From contig NZ_CP149994.1 of the NCBI RefSeq assembly GCF_051307055.1, positions 1,674,001 through 1,738,000 on the forward strand: a stretch of DNA of 64,000 bases. The letters run 5' to 3'. The translations under genes and the position numbers were made by a program. The stretch's first letter is position 1. Each line of letters begins with the position of its first letter. Shown here piece after piece: positions 25,229 to 33,500 of the stretch. The stretch comes from Dryocola sp051307055. Lineage in GTDB: Bacteria > Pseudomonadota > Gammaproteobacteria > Enterobacterales > Enterobacteriaceae. The notes beneath the pieces are model-generated. The model worked only from the letters and a program-made list of their open reading frames with translations, made no database searches and was not told the DNA's origin.

Positions 25229-25559
25229 GACCATATTCCTCGTTCAGAAATCTGTAGAAACCTTTGTCTATATTGCAGTTATCGAAAGGTTCCCGGCCAT
25301 GGACATCGATTAAAGTATTACGCAGTTTTTGTATCTGCGACTTTAAATCATCCACCGGCATTTCGCCAGAAGCGTACTCATACCTCAGCAGTTCAAGCGA
25401 GACAATCGTTTCGAGTTGGGCGGCATCAGCAGCATTAAGATCTTTGCTTTGCCGCAAACGCTCAGCTGCTGCTTTTACTACAGCAGGCTCGCAACAATCA
25501 TCGGAGTCTTCAAAATGATAAAAGTTTTTTGTATTAGTGGCATGGTTTACTAAACGCAT
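25215..25559 (-). CDS. 114-residue protein of unknown function, third gene of the cassette
   Basis: The likely start is ATG at 25559 (MRLVNHATNTKNFYHFEDSD), overlapping the end of the 367-residue gene by 10 nt. The product is acidic, has adjacent cysteines (DDCCEP, about residue 22) and is mostly helical in appearance (KAAAERLRQSKDLNAADAAQ, LKSQIQKLRNTLID). No signal sequence or membrane segment, so it is probably cytoplasmic. Family not recognised. Confidence 0.6.
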   Translation of the reverse strand: MRLVNHATNTKNFYHFEDSDDCCEPAVVKAAAERLRQSKDLNAADAAQLETIVSLELLRYEYASGEMPVDDLKSQIQKLRNTLIDVHGREPFDNCNIDKGFYRFLNEEYGHVTK

Positions 25560-26653
25560 ACAGTTTTTACCCAATCGTCAAAATTTGATTCGCTGTCATT
25601 AAGTACGGCAATAGATTTCTCGTAATGAGTCATGACCTGACGATGCTGTTTATGGACTATCAATACCGAGCGGGTACTGTTCCAGAGGAACGGACCGGCA
25701 ATAAGGTAGTTCAGCTTTCCGGTTCGTCCAAGAGTTCCTGTTACCAGCAGAAGCATCTGTATAACAAGCGCAGTGCCATAAGCGATCACCGCAAGTTGCG
25801 TCTTATGTAGCTCTTTTTCATCTTCCGGAGTATCCAGTCCCCTATGGGCAAAAGCGCCATAAGAGAGTAAAAGCAACTTCATAACAGCGTAGCTGGATGC
25901 ATCAGCTGCGTTTATAGTTCCGTACTCATCTCCCAGAGCTTCCATCAAAGGGTTAGAAGCCGCATAGCCTGATGATTTGGTGGGGTCCTCTTTCCATTCT
26001 GTAAAAAAAGAAGAAAAGGGTAAAGGTAACCCTTTCGTTGTGGGTAAATCGGAAAGATAGTGGGTCAGAATATGCAGGATTGCTTTAAGATGCAGGCCGA
26101 GTCCACTGCTCCCGGGAAAGTTACTTTCGAGGTATTTTAGCACCAGCGAATATACAGTTTGCCCACCGACATCTTGCCCTCCATACGTATAACCGTCTGG
26201 CAGTTTCTGATTGAGATTAAAGTCGTGCCCAAAGATAGATCGATGGTTAGCACCTGCCCGGTAGTCTAAGGGACTGGCACCAGTACCTTCAGGCTTAAAA
26301 TACTCATGCAGCTTTACGAACTTTTCTTCCAGTGCATCGGCATAGTGATTTGTCATATGCGCAGCGCCAACCCCCATGATCCCAATGCAGACCGCCACAA
26401 CAATATCATTGGAATTGAGTGCACGATAATCCGTCGATATCTCCAGGTCGGCAAGCATCGTCTCGAAGTCTACCGTATCGACTGCCATTTTGGCCCGGTC
26501 ATCCAGAGACAAGTGAGCGGTGGTCGGATCAACTACAATTTCACCCTTATGCCGCTTCACCAGATAATCCAGGTTGGTCGCTCTTTGATCCCAGTATGCA
26601 TCTTCAGGTTCTGCTATGAAAACCGATTTAATTTTGTGCCATATATTCGCCAT
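25550..26653 (-). CDS. 367-residue protein with membrane segments and His-rich motifs, unknown function
   Basis: The start at ATG 26653 has GAGGACGTA directly upstream. The central part contains ANHRSIFGHDFN and HLKAILHILTHYLSD, a spacing of His and Asp that recalls membrane-associated metal-dependent hydrolases (zinc-dependent phospholipase C or YdjM/DUF457-type), but I cannot assign it. Two hydrophobic segments lie near the C-terminus (LAVIAYGTALVIQMLLLVTG and LNYLIAGPFLWN) and one near residue 85 (IVVAVCIGIMGVGA). It follows a lipoprotein gene by 35 nt and overlaps the next gene, so all five are probably co-expressed. Confidence 0.65.
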   Translation of the reverse strand: MANIWHKIKSVFIAEPEDAYWDQRATNLDYLVKRHKGEIVVDPTTAHLSLDDRAKMAVDTVDFETMLADLEISTDYRALNSNDIVVAVCIGIMGVGAAHMTNHYADALEEKFVKLHEYFKPEGTGASPLDYRAGANHRSIFGHDFNLNQKLPDGYTYGGQDVGGQTVYSLVLKYLESNFPGSSGLGLHLKAILHILTHYLSDLPTTKGLPLPFSSFFTEWKEDPTKSSGYAASNPLMEALGDEYGTINAADASSYAVMKLLLLSYGAFAHRGLDTPEDEKELHKTQLAVIAYGTALVIQMLLLVTGTLGRTGKLNYLIAGPFLWNSTRSVLIVHKQHRQVMTHYEKSIAVLNDSESNFDDWVKTVCV

Positions 26654-26688
26654 TACGTCCTCATGCGCTTTTTTAAGCGGAGCTATGT

Positions 26689-27168
26689 TCAAGGCTGGCT
26701 GTCCGTCAACATGACGGAATAGTGGATCCCATGTGGCAGACTGATTGATAAAGGCTTATTGAGTGTCAGCGGGATGGCCTGTGGTGCAAGTTGTATTGTC
26801 CTAACAATGCCTCCTACCAGGCGGGCATTCACATATTGCTCGTGATCATAGTAATTTATCTCACCACTGATCTCGGCCGTACTGTTTCCTTTATCTGCGT
26901 ACAAATCGATATAGATCGTCGCTGCTGCAAATTTTCTGTCCAGATCAGAGGTGAATACTTTCCCAGGCAACGGGCGGAGTGCGTACAGTAGCAAATTACG
27001 AGTATTGTCTTTTTTCAGAAGGCTGTCCGCGGTTACAGTTACTGTGGTTGGCCCTGAAACTGGTGATTGCATTTCCGTTCTCAGGTACTGCGTTCTGTTT
27101 TCTGAGGGCATAGAACTGCATCCCATCAGCGCAAGACATAAAACAGCAATTCCTGTCATTCTGTTCAA
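26689..27168 (-). CDS. 159-residue lipoprotein, first gene of the cassette
   Basis: The signal peptide MNRMTGIAVLCLALMGCSS contains a lipobox (LMGC, modified Cys at 16); Ser at +2 predicts outer membrane sorting. The mature domain looks beta-rich (TTVTVTADSLL, ATIYIDLYADKGNSTAEISG) and has no recognised family. It begins the minus-strand cassette that ends at 24927. Its promoter region (27169-27476) contains a dispersed hairpin repeat. Confidence 0.65.
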   Translation of the reverse strand: MNRMTGIAVLCLALMGCSSMPSENRTQYLRTEMQSPVSGPTTVTVTADSLLKKDNTRNLLLYALRPLPGKVFTSDLDRKFAAATIYIDLYADKGNSTAEISGEINYYDHEQYVNARLVGGIVRTIQLAPQAIPLTLNKPLSISLPHGIHYSVMLTDSQP

Positions 27169-27375
27169 TTCAAGTATCCTTCTTTCATTATCATCAAATG
27201 ATAGTCATTCTGTCAGTATCGGCATGGTTCGCAAACAGTTGATACTAATATGCTCAGAAGATATGAAAGGCGATATATATCCGGCTCATGAGGTGAATGT
27301 TGTTAGTAACCTCAGCTTTGGTTGTTATCCTTTCAGCTGGTTACTCCGCTCCATGTCCATTGATGATCACGTGCA

Positions 27376-27402
27376 ACTTCCGCTCCTCGCTCTCAGCGGA
27401 CC
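27376..27402. repeat. Dispersed hairpin repeat copy
   Basis: ACTTCCGCTCCTCGCTCTCA then GCGGACC, a variant of the GTCCGCTTT...AGCGGA repeat. A partial second copy (CCGCTTTGTGCCAGTGAG) follows at 27421. Both lie between the lipoprotein and AraC genes. Confidence 0.5.
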
Positions 27403-27476
27403 TTCAACTCTGTCAGATAGCCGCTTTGTGCCAGTGAGTGTCAGTGCCTTGCAGAGTTCATACCAATCACCTTGGC

Positions 27477-28247
27477 TCAAAATTTATACCGTCCAGGCGT
27501 CATGCCAAATACACGGCGAAATAAGGCGATAAAAGTGCTCACATTGTCGTAGCCCAGGTCCAGCGCAATTGTCTTCACTGGCTGCCCCTCAGCCAGAAGT
27601 TCGAGTGCCCTGAGCAACCGCACGCGCTGTCGCCATTCAGTGAAGCTAAAGCCGGTTTCAGCGCTGAATCGCCGCGTGACCGTTCGTGGCGATGTACCGG
27701 CCCACGCTGCCCATGCCTCAAGCCTGCGGTCATCGTCTGGCCGTTCTGAGAGCGCACGCGCAATCCTGAGAAGCCGGGCATCCTGCGGCATTGGCAGACC
27801 GAGGTTCACCAGGGGAAGCGACTGGATCTCGTCGAGGATGACCCCAGCCAACCGTTCCTGCGATGCAGTAAGAACATTTTCTTTCCAGGCCGACGCCCGT
27901 GTTACGGCCTCGCGCAGTAGGCCTGTAATGGAAAGAATACAGGGTTTATCAGGTAATTCTTTGCAAGCAGAGGCGCCGACATAGACATTCCAGCCTGAGT
28001 AAGGGCCATGCGAATATAAACCGTGCGGTATGGCTGGCGGTATCCAGACTGCATGCGTTGCCGGTACCACCCAGCGATAATCACCGGCATCGACTGTTAG
28101 CAGTCCATGTTCGGCTCCAAGTAACTGTCCACGAGCATGGTGATGACGGGGTGTTTCCCGTATCACCCCTGTCTGGCGTATAACGGCAAATAAAGCCGGT
28201 TCTTCATCAGAGGAGGCCAGCGATAATGGAATCAGAGGGGCAATCAT
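27477..28247 (-). CDS. AraC-family regulator with N-terminal cupin domain (NimR-like)
   Basis: A 256-residue regulator. The N-terminal cupin shows PRHHHARGQLLGAEHGLLTV and HAVWIPPAIPHGLYS. The C-terminal AraC domain has AWAAWAGTSPRTVTRRFSAE and the second helix-turn-helix VKTIALDLGYDNVSTFIALF, ending FGMTPGRYK. This layout matches E. coli NimR (YeaM). NimR-type regulators usually control a neighbouring exporter, but none is adjacent; the divergent neighbour is an NTF2-like gene 94 nt away. Confidence 0.87.
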   Translation of the reverse strand: MIAPLIPLSLASSDEEPALFAVIRQTGVIRETPRHHHARGQLLGAEHGLLTVDAGDYRWVVPATHAVWIPPAIPHGLYSHGPYSGWNVYVGASACKELPDKPCILSITGLLREAVTRASAWKENVLTASQERLAGVILDEIQSLPLVNLGLPMPQDARLLRIARALSERPDDDRRLEAWAAWAGTSPRTVTRRFSAETGFSFTEWRQRVRLLRALELLAEGQPVKTIALDLGYDNVSTFIALFRRVFGMTPGRYKF

Positions 28248-28341
28248 ATTTGGCGCTTAAAGAGTATTGAATGTCTTTTATACCGTACCGGCGCCAGCAA
28301 TGCGATCGTAAAATGCTCTCAACATTCACTGAGGAGCACAC

Positions 28342-28734
28342 ATGCAAACCATTACTATTGATACTGTTCTGGATGAAATAATCAACCAGCAAGAACTGCC
28401 ACTGGAAAAGGTACTTGATCGGTATTTTAGCCCCAACTATCGGCAGCGTACCAATGATTGCTGGGAAGATCGTGAAGGGTTCGCTCATCATGCACGTAAG
28501 CTTCGAGAAATCTGTGTTTTCGCGCGGATCGATGTGCTTGACGAACTTCGCAATAGAAATCTCTACGCTACCCGACATCGCGTGCAATGCACTAAGCGCG
28601 ACGGAACAGAGGTTGTGATGGAAGTGTATATGTTCGCGGAAACAGAAGAGTCAGGACGCTTCCTGCGCATTGAAGAAACGACGCTTATGCTTAAAGGTAC
28701 AGAGAGCGATCACGATTTAGGCAACGCCAAATAA
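28342..28734 (+). CDS. NTF2-like/SnoaL-type small protein
   Basis: A 130-residue protein with the SnoaL-type layout: an N-terminal helix and loop (LEKVLDRYFSPNYRQRTND), a middle helix (REGFAHHARKLREI) and three beta strands (ATRHRVQCTKRDG, EVVMEVYMFAETE, RFLRIEETTLML). ATG at 28342 follows GAGGAGCACAC. Such proteins are enzymes or ligand-binding folds of diverse function. It is divergent from the AraC-type gene, which may regulate it. Confidence 0.65.
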   Translation: MQTITIDTVLDEIINQQELPLEKVLDRYFSPNYRQRTNDCWEDREGFAHHARKLREICVFARIDVLDELRNRNLYATRHRVQCTKRDGTEVVMEVYMFAETEESGRFLRIEETTLMLKGTESDHDLGNAK

Positions 28735-28756
28735 AATACCAGGAAACATCAATAAC

Positions 28757-28780
28757 GTCCGCTTTTCGCTCACAGCGGAA
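28757..28780. repeat. Dispersed hairpin repeat copy
   Basis: GTCCGCTTTTCGCTCACAGC followed by GGAA; the ends TCCGCT and AGCGGA pair. Lies after the NTF2-like gene. Confidence 0.55.
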
Positions 28781-28862
28781 CAAGGTTCAATTATTTGATG
28801 CTGTTCTTCCTTTAAGAAAGGTGATCGTGCCCCGTAAGGGGCGTGAACAGCGTCGCGCTAAT

Positions 28863-29792
28863 TGTCTATGTTTCTATCTGCCGTTCCGTGAGAGCATGTC
28901 TTGCTGCGCTTGATGCCCATTCATCAGATTGGTCAAGGTGTTCAATCTCTGACTCTGCTATCGGCGTTACACGGATCAGCGGAACGGAACCGAAAGGCAA
29001 ATTATCAATCTTACGACCATCACGGCTGAGGATGATTCGAGTCATTGGGTTATATTCGTCTGTAAGAGTGCAAAACAGGATTGCACCATATTTATCAACA
29101 TCGGCAGCAACCTGATATCCATCGGCAACGAGATCCCCCAGGTTAATCAAGAGATGAGCCCAGTCATCAATCTGGTGGCTGGTAATACTCGAAGCATCTA
29201 ATTCCATGAAAAGTTCGTATCCCACGCCATTTTCTGGGTCTGCAATGCCAGCCCAAGGCGTCGAAAGGCCATCAGTGGCCAGCGTTAATTGGGTGTTGCT
29301 CTTAATATTGAGTACTCGACGATGGGGCCCGAACCATTCCGTCTGGTTGTGTACGTTCGCGTCATCTTGTTCAGCCTTAAAGCCATCTGAGACGCTACCA
29401 TACTTTTCCCAAAAGGCTCGCCTTGCTACAGAAGCTGCCTCATAAATCGGGTCCTGTGGACCACGCGGCACAATTGTCTCATCGAATAGTGTGTCAACCG
29501 TTACGCGCCCCCGTATTAACGGTATTTTAGACCTTGTCCAGTGAACGATAACCTTATTAAAGGGCTGTATCTGTGATGCTTCGAGTTTTTCGACAACCTC
29601 CCGGACCTTCTGAAAGGAGTGGTTACCCTCTGCAACGTGACTCCCGTCGGCATACATGTAGCCTCCGGTTTGTGAGGAGACTCCAGCCTGTTCGGTGATA
29701 AAGAACCATTCTCCGTTCACAGCGCCAGCGGGTGCTTTGTCTAAGGCCGAGCGTAAATCCCTTGCTGCATCAGAGTTTGAATATGCTGTCAT
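28863..29792 (-). CDS. 308-residue protein of unknown function
   Basis: A soluble protein without signal or membrane segments. The middle contains STPWAGIADPENGVGYELFM, which superficially resembles the suppressor-of-fused (SUFU-like) immunity fold, and the C-terminus has VPLIRVTPIAESEIEHL. The resemblance is weak, so I leave function open. It is monocistronic with a short 5' region; a dispersed repeat lies beyond its 3' end. SUFU-like proteins often serve as immunity proteins of polymorphic toxins, but no toxin gene is adjacent. Confidence 0.6.
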
Positions 29793-30013
29793 ATCTGTCC
29801 TTTAGCTTCACGTCTTATGCATCATACTTAGTTTAACTTTTTAAAAATTATAGTATTAATTATCTTTCGGCCAGACAAATTGAAAACGCCTACCGGGATT
29901 AACTACCCTCTGCCTGCAGACGAGACCGGTTTTGCGCGCAAAAGTACCAACTTCCACTTCTCGCTCATATGGGACAACCATAATCACATCTCCTAACCCA
30001 AAGGAGATTGAGC

Positions 30014-30616
30014 ATGACAACATCCCCCTGGAACAAGGGCCGTATTATTGGCCAGAAACGGCCTCTTCAGATCTCTCATATCTGGGGAATCCGTATCAGA
30101 CTTGAGCTGGAAGGAAAAGTACGCGATTTAGCTCTGTTTAACATGGCTCTGGACAGTAAACTTTGGGGCTGTGATCTGGTTAAGCTAAAAGTTTCTGATG
30201 TAGCCTATGGACACTCTGTTTCGGGCAGAGCGACAGTGCTGCAGCAAAAAACGGGAAGCCCCGTTCAGTTTGAACTAACTAAGGGAACCAGAGAGGCTGT
30301 GGCCGCGTGGATCAAAATGGCTCATCTACGTAGTAGCGACTATCTGTTCCAGTCCCGCGTCGGTTCTTCACGACATATCTCAACCAGGCAATATAACCGT
30401 ATTTTTCATGGATGGATTGATAAGTTGGGTCTTGATGAGACTCTGTACAGTACGCATTCTATGCGAAGAACCAAGCCATATCTGATCTATAAAAAAACGA
30501 AGAATCTTCGAGTGATCCAGATACTGTTAGGTCACAAAAAACTCGAAAGTACAGTCCGTTATCTCGGTATTGAAGTGGATGATGCCCTGGAGATATCTGA
30601 GTCTATTGAAGTTTAA
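30014..30616 (+). CDS. Short tyrosine recombinase with a missing catalytic Arg
   Basis: A 200-residue protein starting at ATG 30014 after AAGGAG. It is the catalytic-domain-only integrase type. Lys80 (LQQKTGS), H148-x-x-R151 (STHSMRR), His174 (LLGHKK) and the nucleophile Tyr183 (VRYLG) are present. At the first catalytic Arg, where this family reads KLRGCDLV, residue 51 is Trp (codon TGG at 30164-30166, one change from CGG). Recombination should therefore be impaired. It stands 143 nt upstream of a GIY-YIG gene. Likely a mobile-element remnant. Confidence 0.8.
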   Translation: MTTSPWNKGRIIGQKRPLQISHIWGIRIRLELEGKVRDLALFNMALDSKLWGCDLVKLKVSDVAYGHSVSGRATVLQQKTGSPVQFELTKGTREAVAAWIKMAHLRSSDYLFQSRVGSSRHISTRQYNRIFHGWIDKLGLDETLYSTHSMRRTKPYLIYKKTKNLRVIQILLGHKKLESTVRYLGIEVDDALEISESIEV

Positions 30617-30759
30617 TTTGTGAGGGCTGCAACAGCAGCCCTGTGCCAGTAGCGGACGTTATAGATATCTCGAACTTCGTCAAATAGTGGTGGGTATAGT
30701 TGACCGCCATACAACAATTATCTAAGTTGGCTAAAACATTCATCATCATGAGGATGCTG

Positions 30760-31833
30760 ATGATTATCACAATGGAATTATTAATGGCAGGGGCAACTCA
30801 AAGAGGCTCACATAAACGGCGGCAGATTGAGTTGCTGGGTGAAGAATGGCCACCCACTCGCGGATGGAAGCAGCGAATAATTGGTAAGGTAATTCCTGAT
30901 GAAGCAGCGGAAGAATTTATTAGGTTAGGTGGTGGCAATGTTAGTACTAAAGCTTGTGATGAATATAAAATCGGGCATTGGTTTAATGCCCAAACTCCAG
31001 TTGATATCTACCTGTATGTCCTTGAGTTGTCGAATGGATGTTACTATGTTGGATTGACCGCAGATATAAAAAAAAGATTAGCTGAGCACTTTAATGGCAA
31101 AGGTGCAGAGTGGACCCGAATAAATACTCCTCGTCGACTGATGTATGCGATCGATACAGGAACGAAAAACGCTCGTGAAGCAGAAATAATAGAGAGTGAA
31201 GCCACTGTTATACTTATGCTTAAACACGGTATCAGTAAAGTTAGAGGAGGTTATTATACTCAAACAGAGCAGAGGTTGGTTGAAGTACAATTGCGTGCTC
31301 ATGGAGCATGGGAGCGTATAAAGCAGGCAGAGCTTGGAATAAGAACTTTTAATTACGAGTTTGGTTGGGGTGATGCTCTGGATAATTTTCTTGATGTCGC
31401 CTTGAACTATTATGATGAAGGTTCTCCAGAGCATATGCATGAAACTGTATTTGCGAATTTTTTTTCCTTAACTCGTTACCCCTACTGGGATGAGACTTTT
31501 GCTCCGTGTTTAGGCTGGAGTTTCTGGAATATAAAGGGAGTTCTTCCGGTCTTGTTGTCTTTCAATCATGCTCGTACTGTGGGTAGCAAATTACCTTCAG
31601 CTTATGATGTCCTTGCTGCCGCCCTAAATAGAGGGAAAAATGGAAAACACCCTTTAAGGCGTTTATTCCTGCTGGGCTGGAGAAGTTTTCAACCGCCAAC
31701 AACAGACAAACAGGCTGAGAACGTTATTCGGTTCATGTCTTATCTTGATGAAGATACAGAATTTGATCGACAGTATGATGCATTCGTTTCGATACTTTTT
31801 CCAGAAATGAGAGCACTTTTACAGCATCAATAG
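30760..31833 (+). CDS. GIY-YIG nuclease-domain protein
   Basis: A 357-residue protein from ATG 30760 (GAGGATG upstream); earlier in-frame ATGs to 30700 lack ribosome sites. The GIY-YIG-like domain begins around residue 80: IYLYVLELSNGCYYVGLTAD is the GIY...YIG core, followed by DIKKRLAEHFNGKG with the Arg/His helix. The remainder (about 200 residues) is unrecognised. The gene is AT-rich and next to an integrase remnant, so probably acquired. Phage defence or element mobility are possible roles; neither is shown. Confidence 0.65.
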   Translation: MIITMELLMAGATQRGSHKRRQIELLGEEWPPTRGWKQRIIGKVIPDEAAEEFIRLGGGNVSTKACDEYKIGHWFNAQTPVDIYLYVLELSNGCYYVGLTADIKKRLAEHFNGKGAEWTRINTPRRLMYAIDTGTKNAREAEIIESEATVILMLKHGISKVRGGYYTQTEQRLVEVQLRAHGAWERIKQAELGIRTFNYEFGWGDALDNFLDVALNYYDEGSPEHMHETVFANFFSLTRYPYWDETFAPCLGWSFWNIKGVLPVLLSFNHARTVGSKLPSAYDVLAAALNRGKNGKHPLRRLFLLGWRSFQPPTTDKQAENVIRFMSYLDEDTEFDRQYDAFVSILFPEMRALLQHQ

Positions 31834-32144
31834 TTACGACCAACTGTCTACCCCTTTATATTAGATAAAATACGAGCTCATATATTGGTGACTTAAGTCT
31901 TGATGATTAATACACCACTATTTACGTTATGAAGAGAATGGTTGCAACATCCGCTCCTCGCTCCCCGCGAGGCGGGTGAGGTGTTCAAATATCCGGGCAC
32001 CGCTTTTGTCATTCTCCCCACGGCTTCTGTCAGATTACGATGAGGATAACTATCAATTACACAGGATGATACAGATGTGTCCCGCTCGATTCTGCGCATA
32101 GAGTAGCCAGCAAACTACATAACCGGAGCGTAAGAACGAGCAGT
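31834..32144. other. 311-nt region without a gene
   Basis: No supported frame. It contains a decayed dispersed repeat near 31948 (ATCCGCTCCTCGCTCCCCGC). Confidence 0.5.
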
Positions 32145-32404
32145 TCTGTTGATGAACAAGCAAAGGATGCAAGGCCTGTCGTGAAAGCAGTTCGGTTACG
32201 CAGGCCTTTGTTCAGGAAATGAAGCAGAAAGGGTTCAGAAAACATTTCGTCGAAGTGGAGGCTGAAAACAAAAGCGAGGCGATGAAAAAGTTGACTGAGT
32301 ATAACGAAGGTTATCTGCATTCCCTGAAAGAGCTTTTTGGCAACGTCGTCATCTGCGCGATCTGCTTTATAGCCGTTGCGCTGATTTATTTATTCAGCCT
32401 GTAA
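32145..32404 (+). pseudogene. Broken copy of the small membrane (immunity-like) protein gene
   Basis: From 32198 the frame VTQAFVQEMKQKGFRKHFVE continues to a C-terminal membrane helix and a stop at 32404, closely matching the intact gene at 37024 (SVTPSFVREMKQKGFRKHFV). The first part of the gene (DEQAK, matching NDEAK) is in another frame, so a frameshift lies between about 32150 and 32195, and the true start is missing. A 61-codon frame from ATG 32219 remains open, but the comparison shows it is a truncated relic. Confidence 0.65.
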
Positions 32405-32669
32405 AAATGCGCCCGAACAAAAAAAAGAATATGCAAAGCAGACGTTAATATTCCCCTGCAATTACACCTATATATTCAGAACATTGTGAGATGTGCCGAA
32501 TACTTTCAGTTTCCAGTAATTAAGCGCAGTTGTACTGTTGACTTATACAGCGCCAATAGAAGAGAGTAGAGGCGAAAACTAAAAAAGCCGTAAAAGAAGC
32601 GCCCCCGAAAGGTGGTGGAACACCAGACGAGGGCTAACCACAACCGTTAACTTCCAAGGAGTAACAGCT

Positions 32670-33200
32670 ATGGCTAACGCCGATAATAACACATTTACCC
32701 GCCCTGAAATCACTGGTGCTCGATCCGTTATTGCAGGGGATCTCACAGCCCTGCTAAAAATACCGCTCGGCGCCACGCATGATTTATTTCAGGTGCTGGA
32801 TATTTGCCAGCTTTATGCTGATGAATTAATCGAAACCCATAATCACGCTGAATATATAGCGCTGTGCGGGCGGTTGCTGGCAGGGCTGAAAGTTCTGAAC
32901 GTAGTTTTAAAATCGCCGCTGCCGGAACATCTTATTGAACAATTAACGGTAAAAGAGAGCGATGTCGGGGAATACCACAATCCGCTTTTACCCGATTCAG
33001 AGACAGTCTGTGAATACTGCACAGCATTAACGATGGTGTTGCTCAACCAGCAGGTCTCGCCGGATCAGCAGGAGCATATCGCCGAACTGTTGAGTGAAAT
33101 GCTGGCGATGTTCACTGAGGATTTAAAAGCGCCGCGCTTTATTCGCACCACGGCCGGGCTTGCGATGTTGGGCGGCGAGGCCGTGCCGGGCATTCATTAA
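32670..33200 (+). CDS. 176-residue protein of unknown function
   Basis: ATG at 32670 follows CCAAGGAG. The product is soluble, mostly helical and Leu-rich (LTALLKIPLGATHDLFQVLD, GRLLAGLKVLNVVLK), with cysteines in VCEYCTALT. No family recognised. Its last codons (GEAVPGIH) and the hairpin after them have a decayed counterpart downstream of the intact immunity-like gene at about 37385-37400, so this gene was probably once present in both copies of the locus. Confidence 0.6.
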   Translation: MANADNNTFTRPEITGARSVIAGDLTALLKIPLGATHDLFQVLDICQLYADELIETHNHAEYIALCGRLLAGLKVLNVVLKSPLPEHLIEQLTVKESDVGEYHNPLLPDSETVCEYCTALTMVLLNQQVSPDQQEHIAELLSEMLAMFTEDLKAPRFIRTTAGLAMLGGEAVPGIH

Positions 33201-33500
33201 TCTCTGATTTTCCCGCCTTCTCAGCCGGTAAGGGACTTTTGCTGAGAAGGCGGGCGAAAGAGTTATTAAGCCCCGCATTAACGGATTCTGTTCCTCGCCA
33301 GGTTTTGTTTACGGTAGCACCAGGCGTTCCGCGTCTCGCTCTTTCAGTCAGTTTATTTGATGTATTCTGTTAAACAAACGATATTTATTCTCATCTGATA
33401 ATGCGTAAAGTAGGGATAACTCAAAGCAGGAACAGGCCTGCTTCACGATGAACAGTGTCCCAGCCTGCCTGTCCTTCCCTGAAATCAGGATAAAGCCGTT
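33201..33500. other. 300-nt intergenic region with a long hairpin
   Basis: Contains only the hairpin at 33212-33254 and AT-rich DNA before the monooxygenase gene; no coding frame supported. Confidence 0.5.
33212..33254 (+). terminator. 14-bp perfect hairpin after the 176-residue gene
   Basis: CCCGCCTTCTCAGC and GCTGAGAAGGCGGG pair perfectly around CGGTAAGGGACTTTT. The same hairpin with one stem mismatch occurs at 37413-37455. There is no U tract after it, so it may act as an mRNA 3' stabiliser or a weak terminator. Confidence 0.55.

Noticed and set aside
31893..32320. Minus-strand frames over the repeat and the broken immunity-like gene
   Set aside because: They cross a dispersed repeat and are antisense to a copy of a gene whose intact form is on the plus strand.
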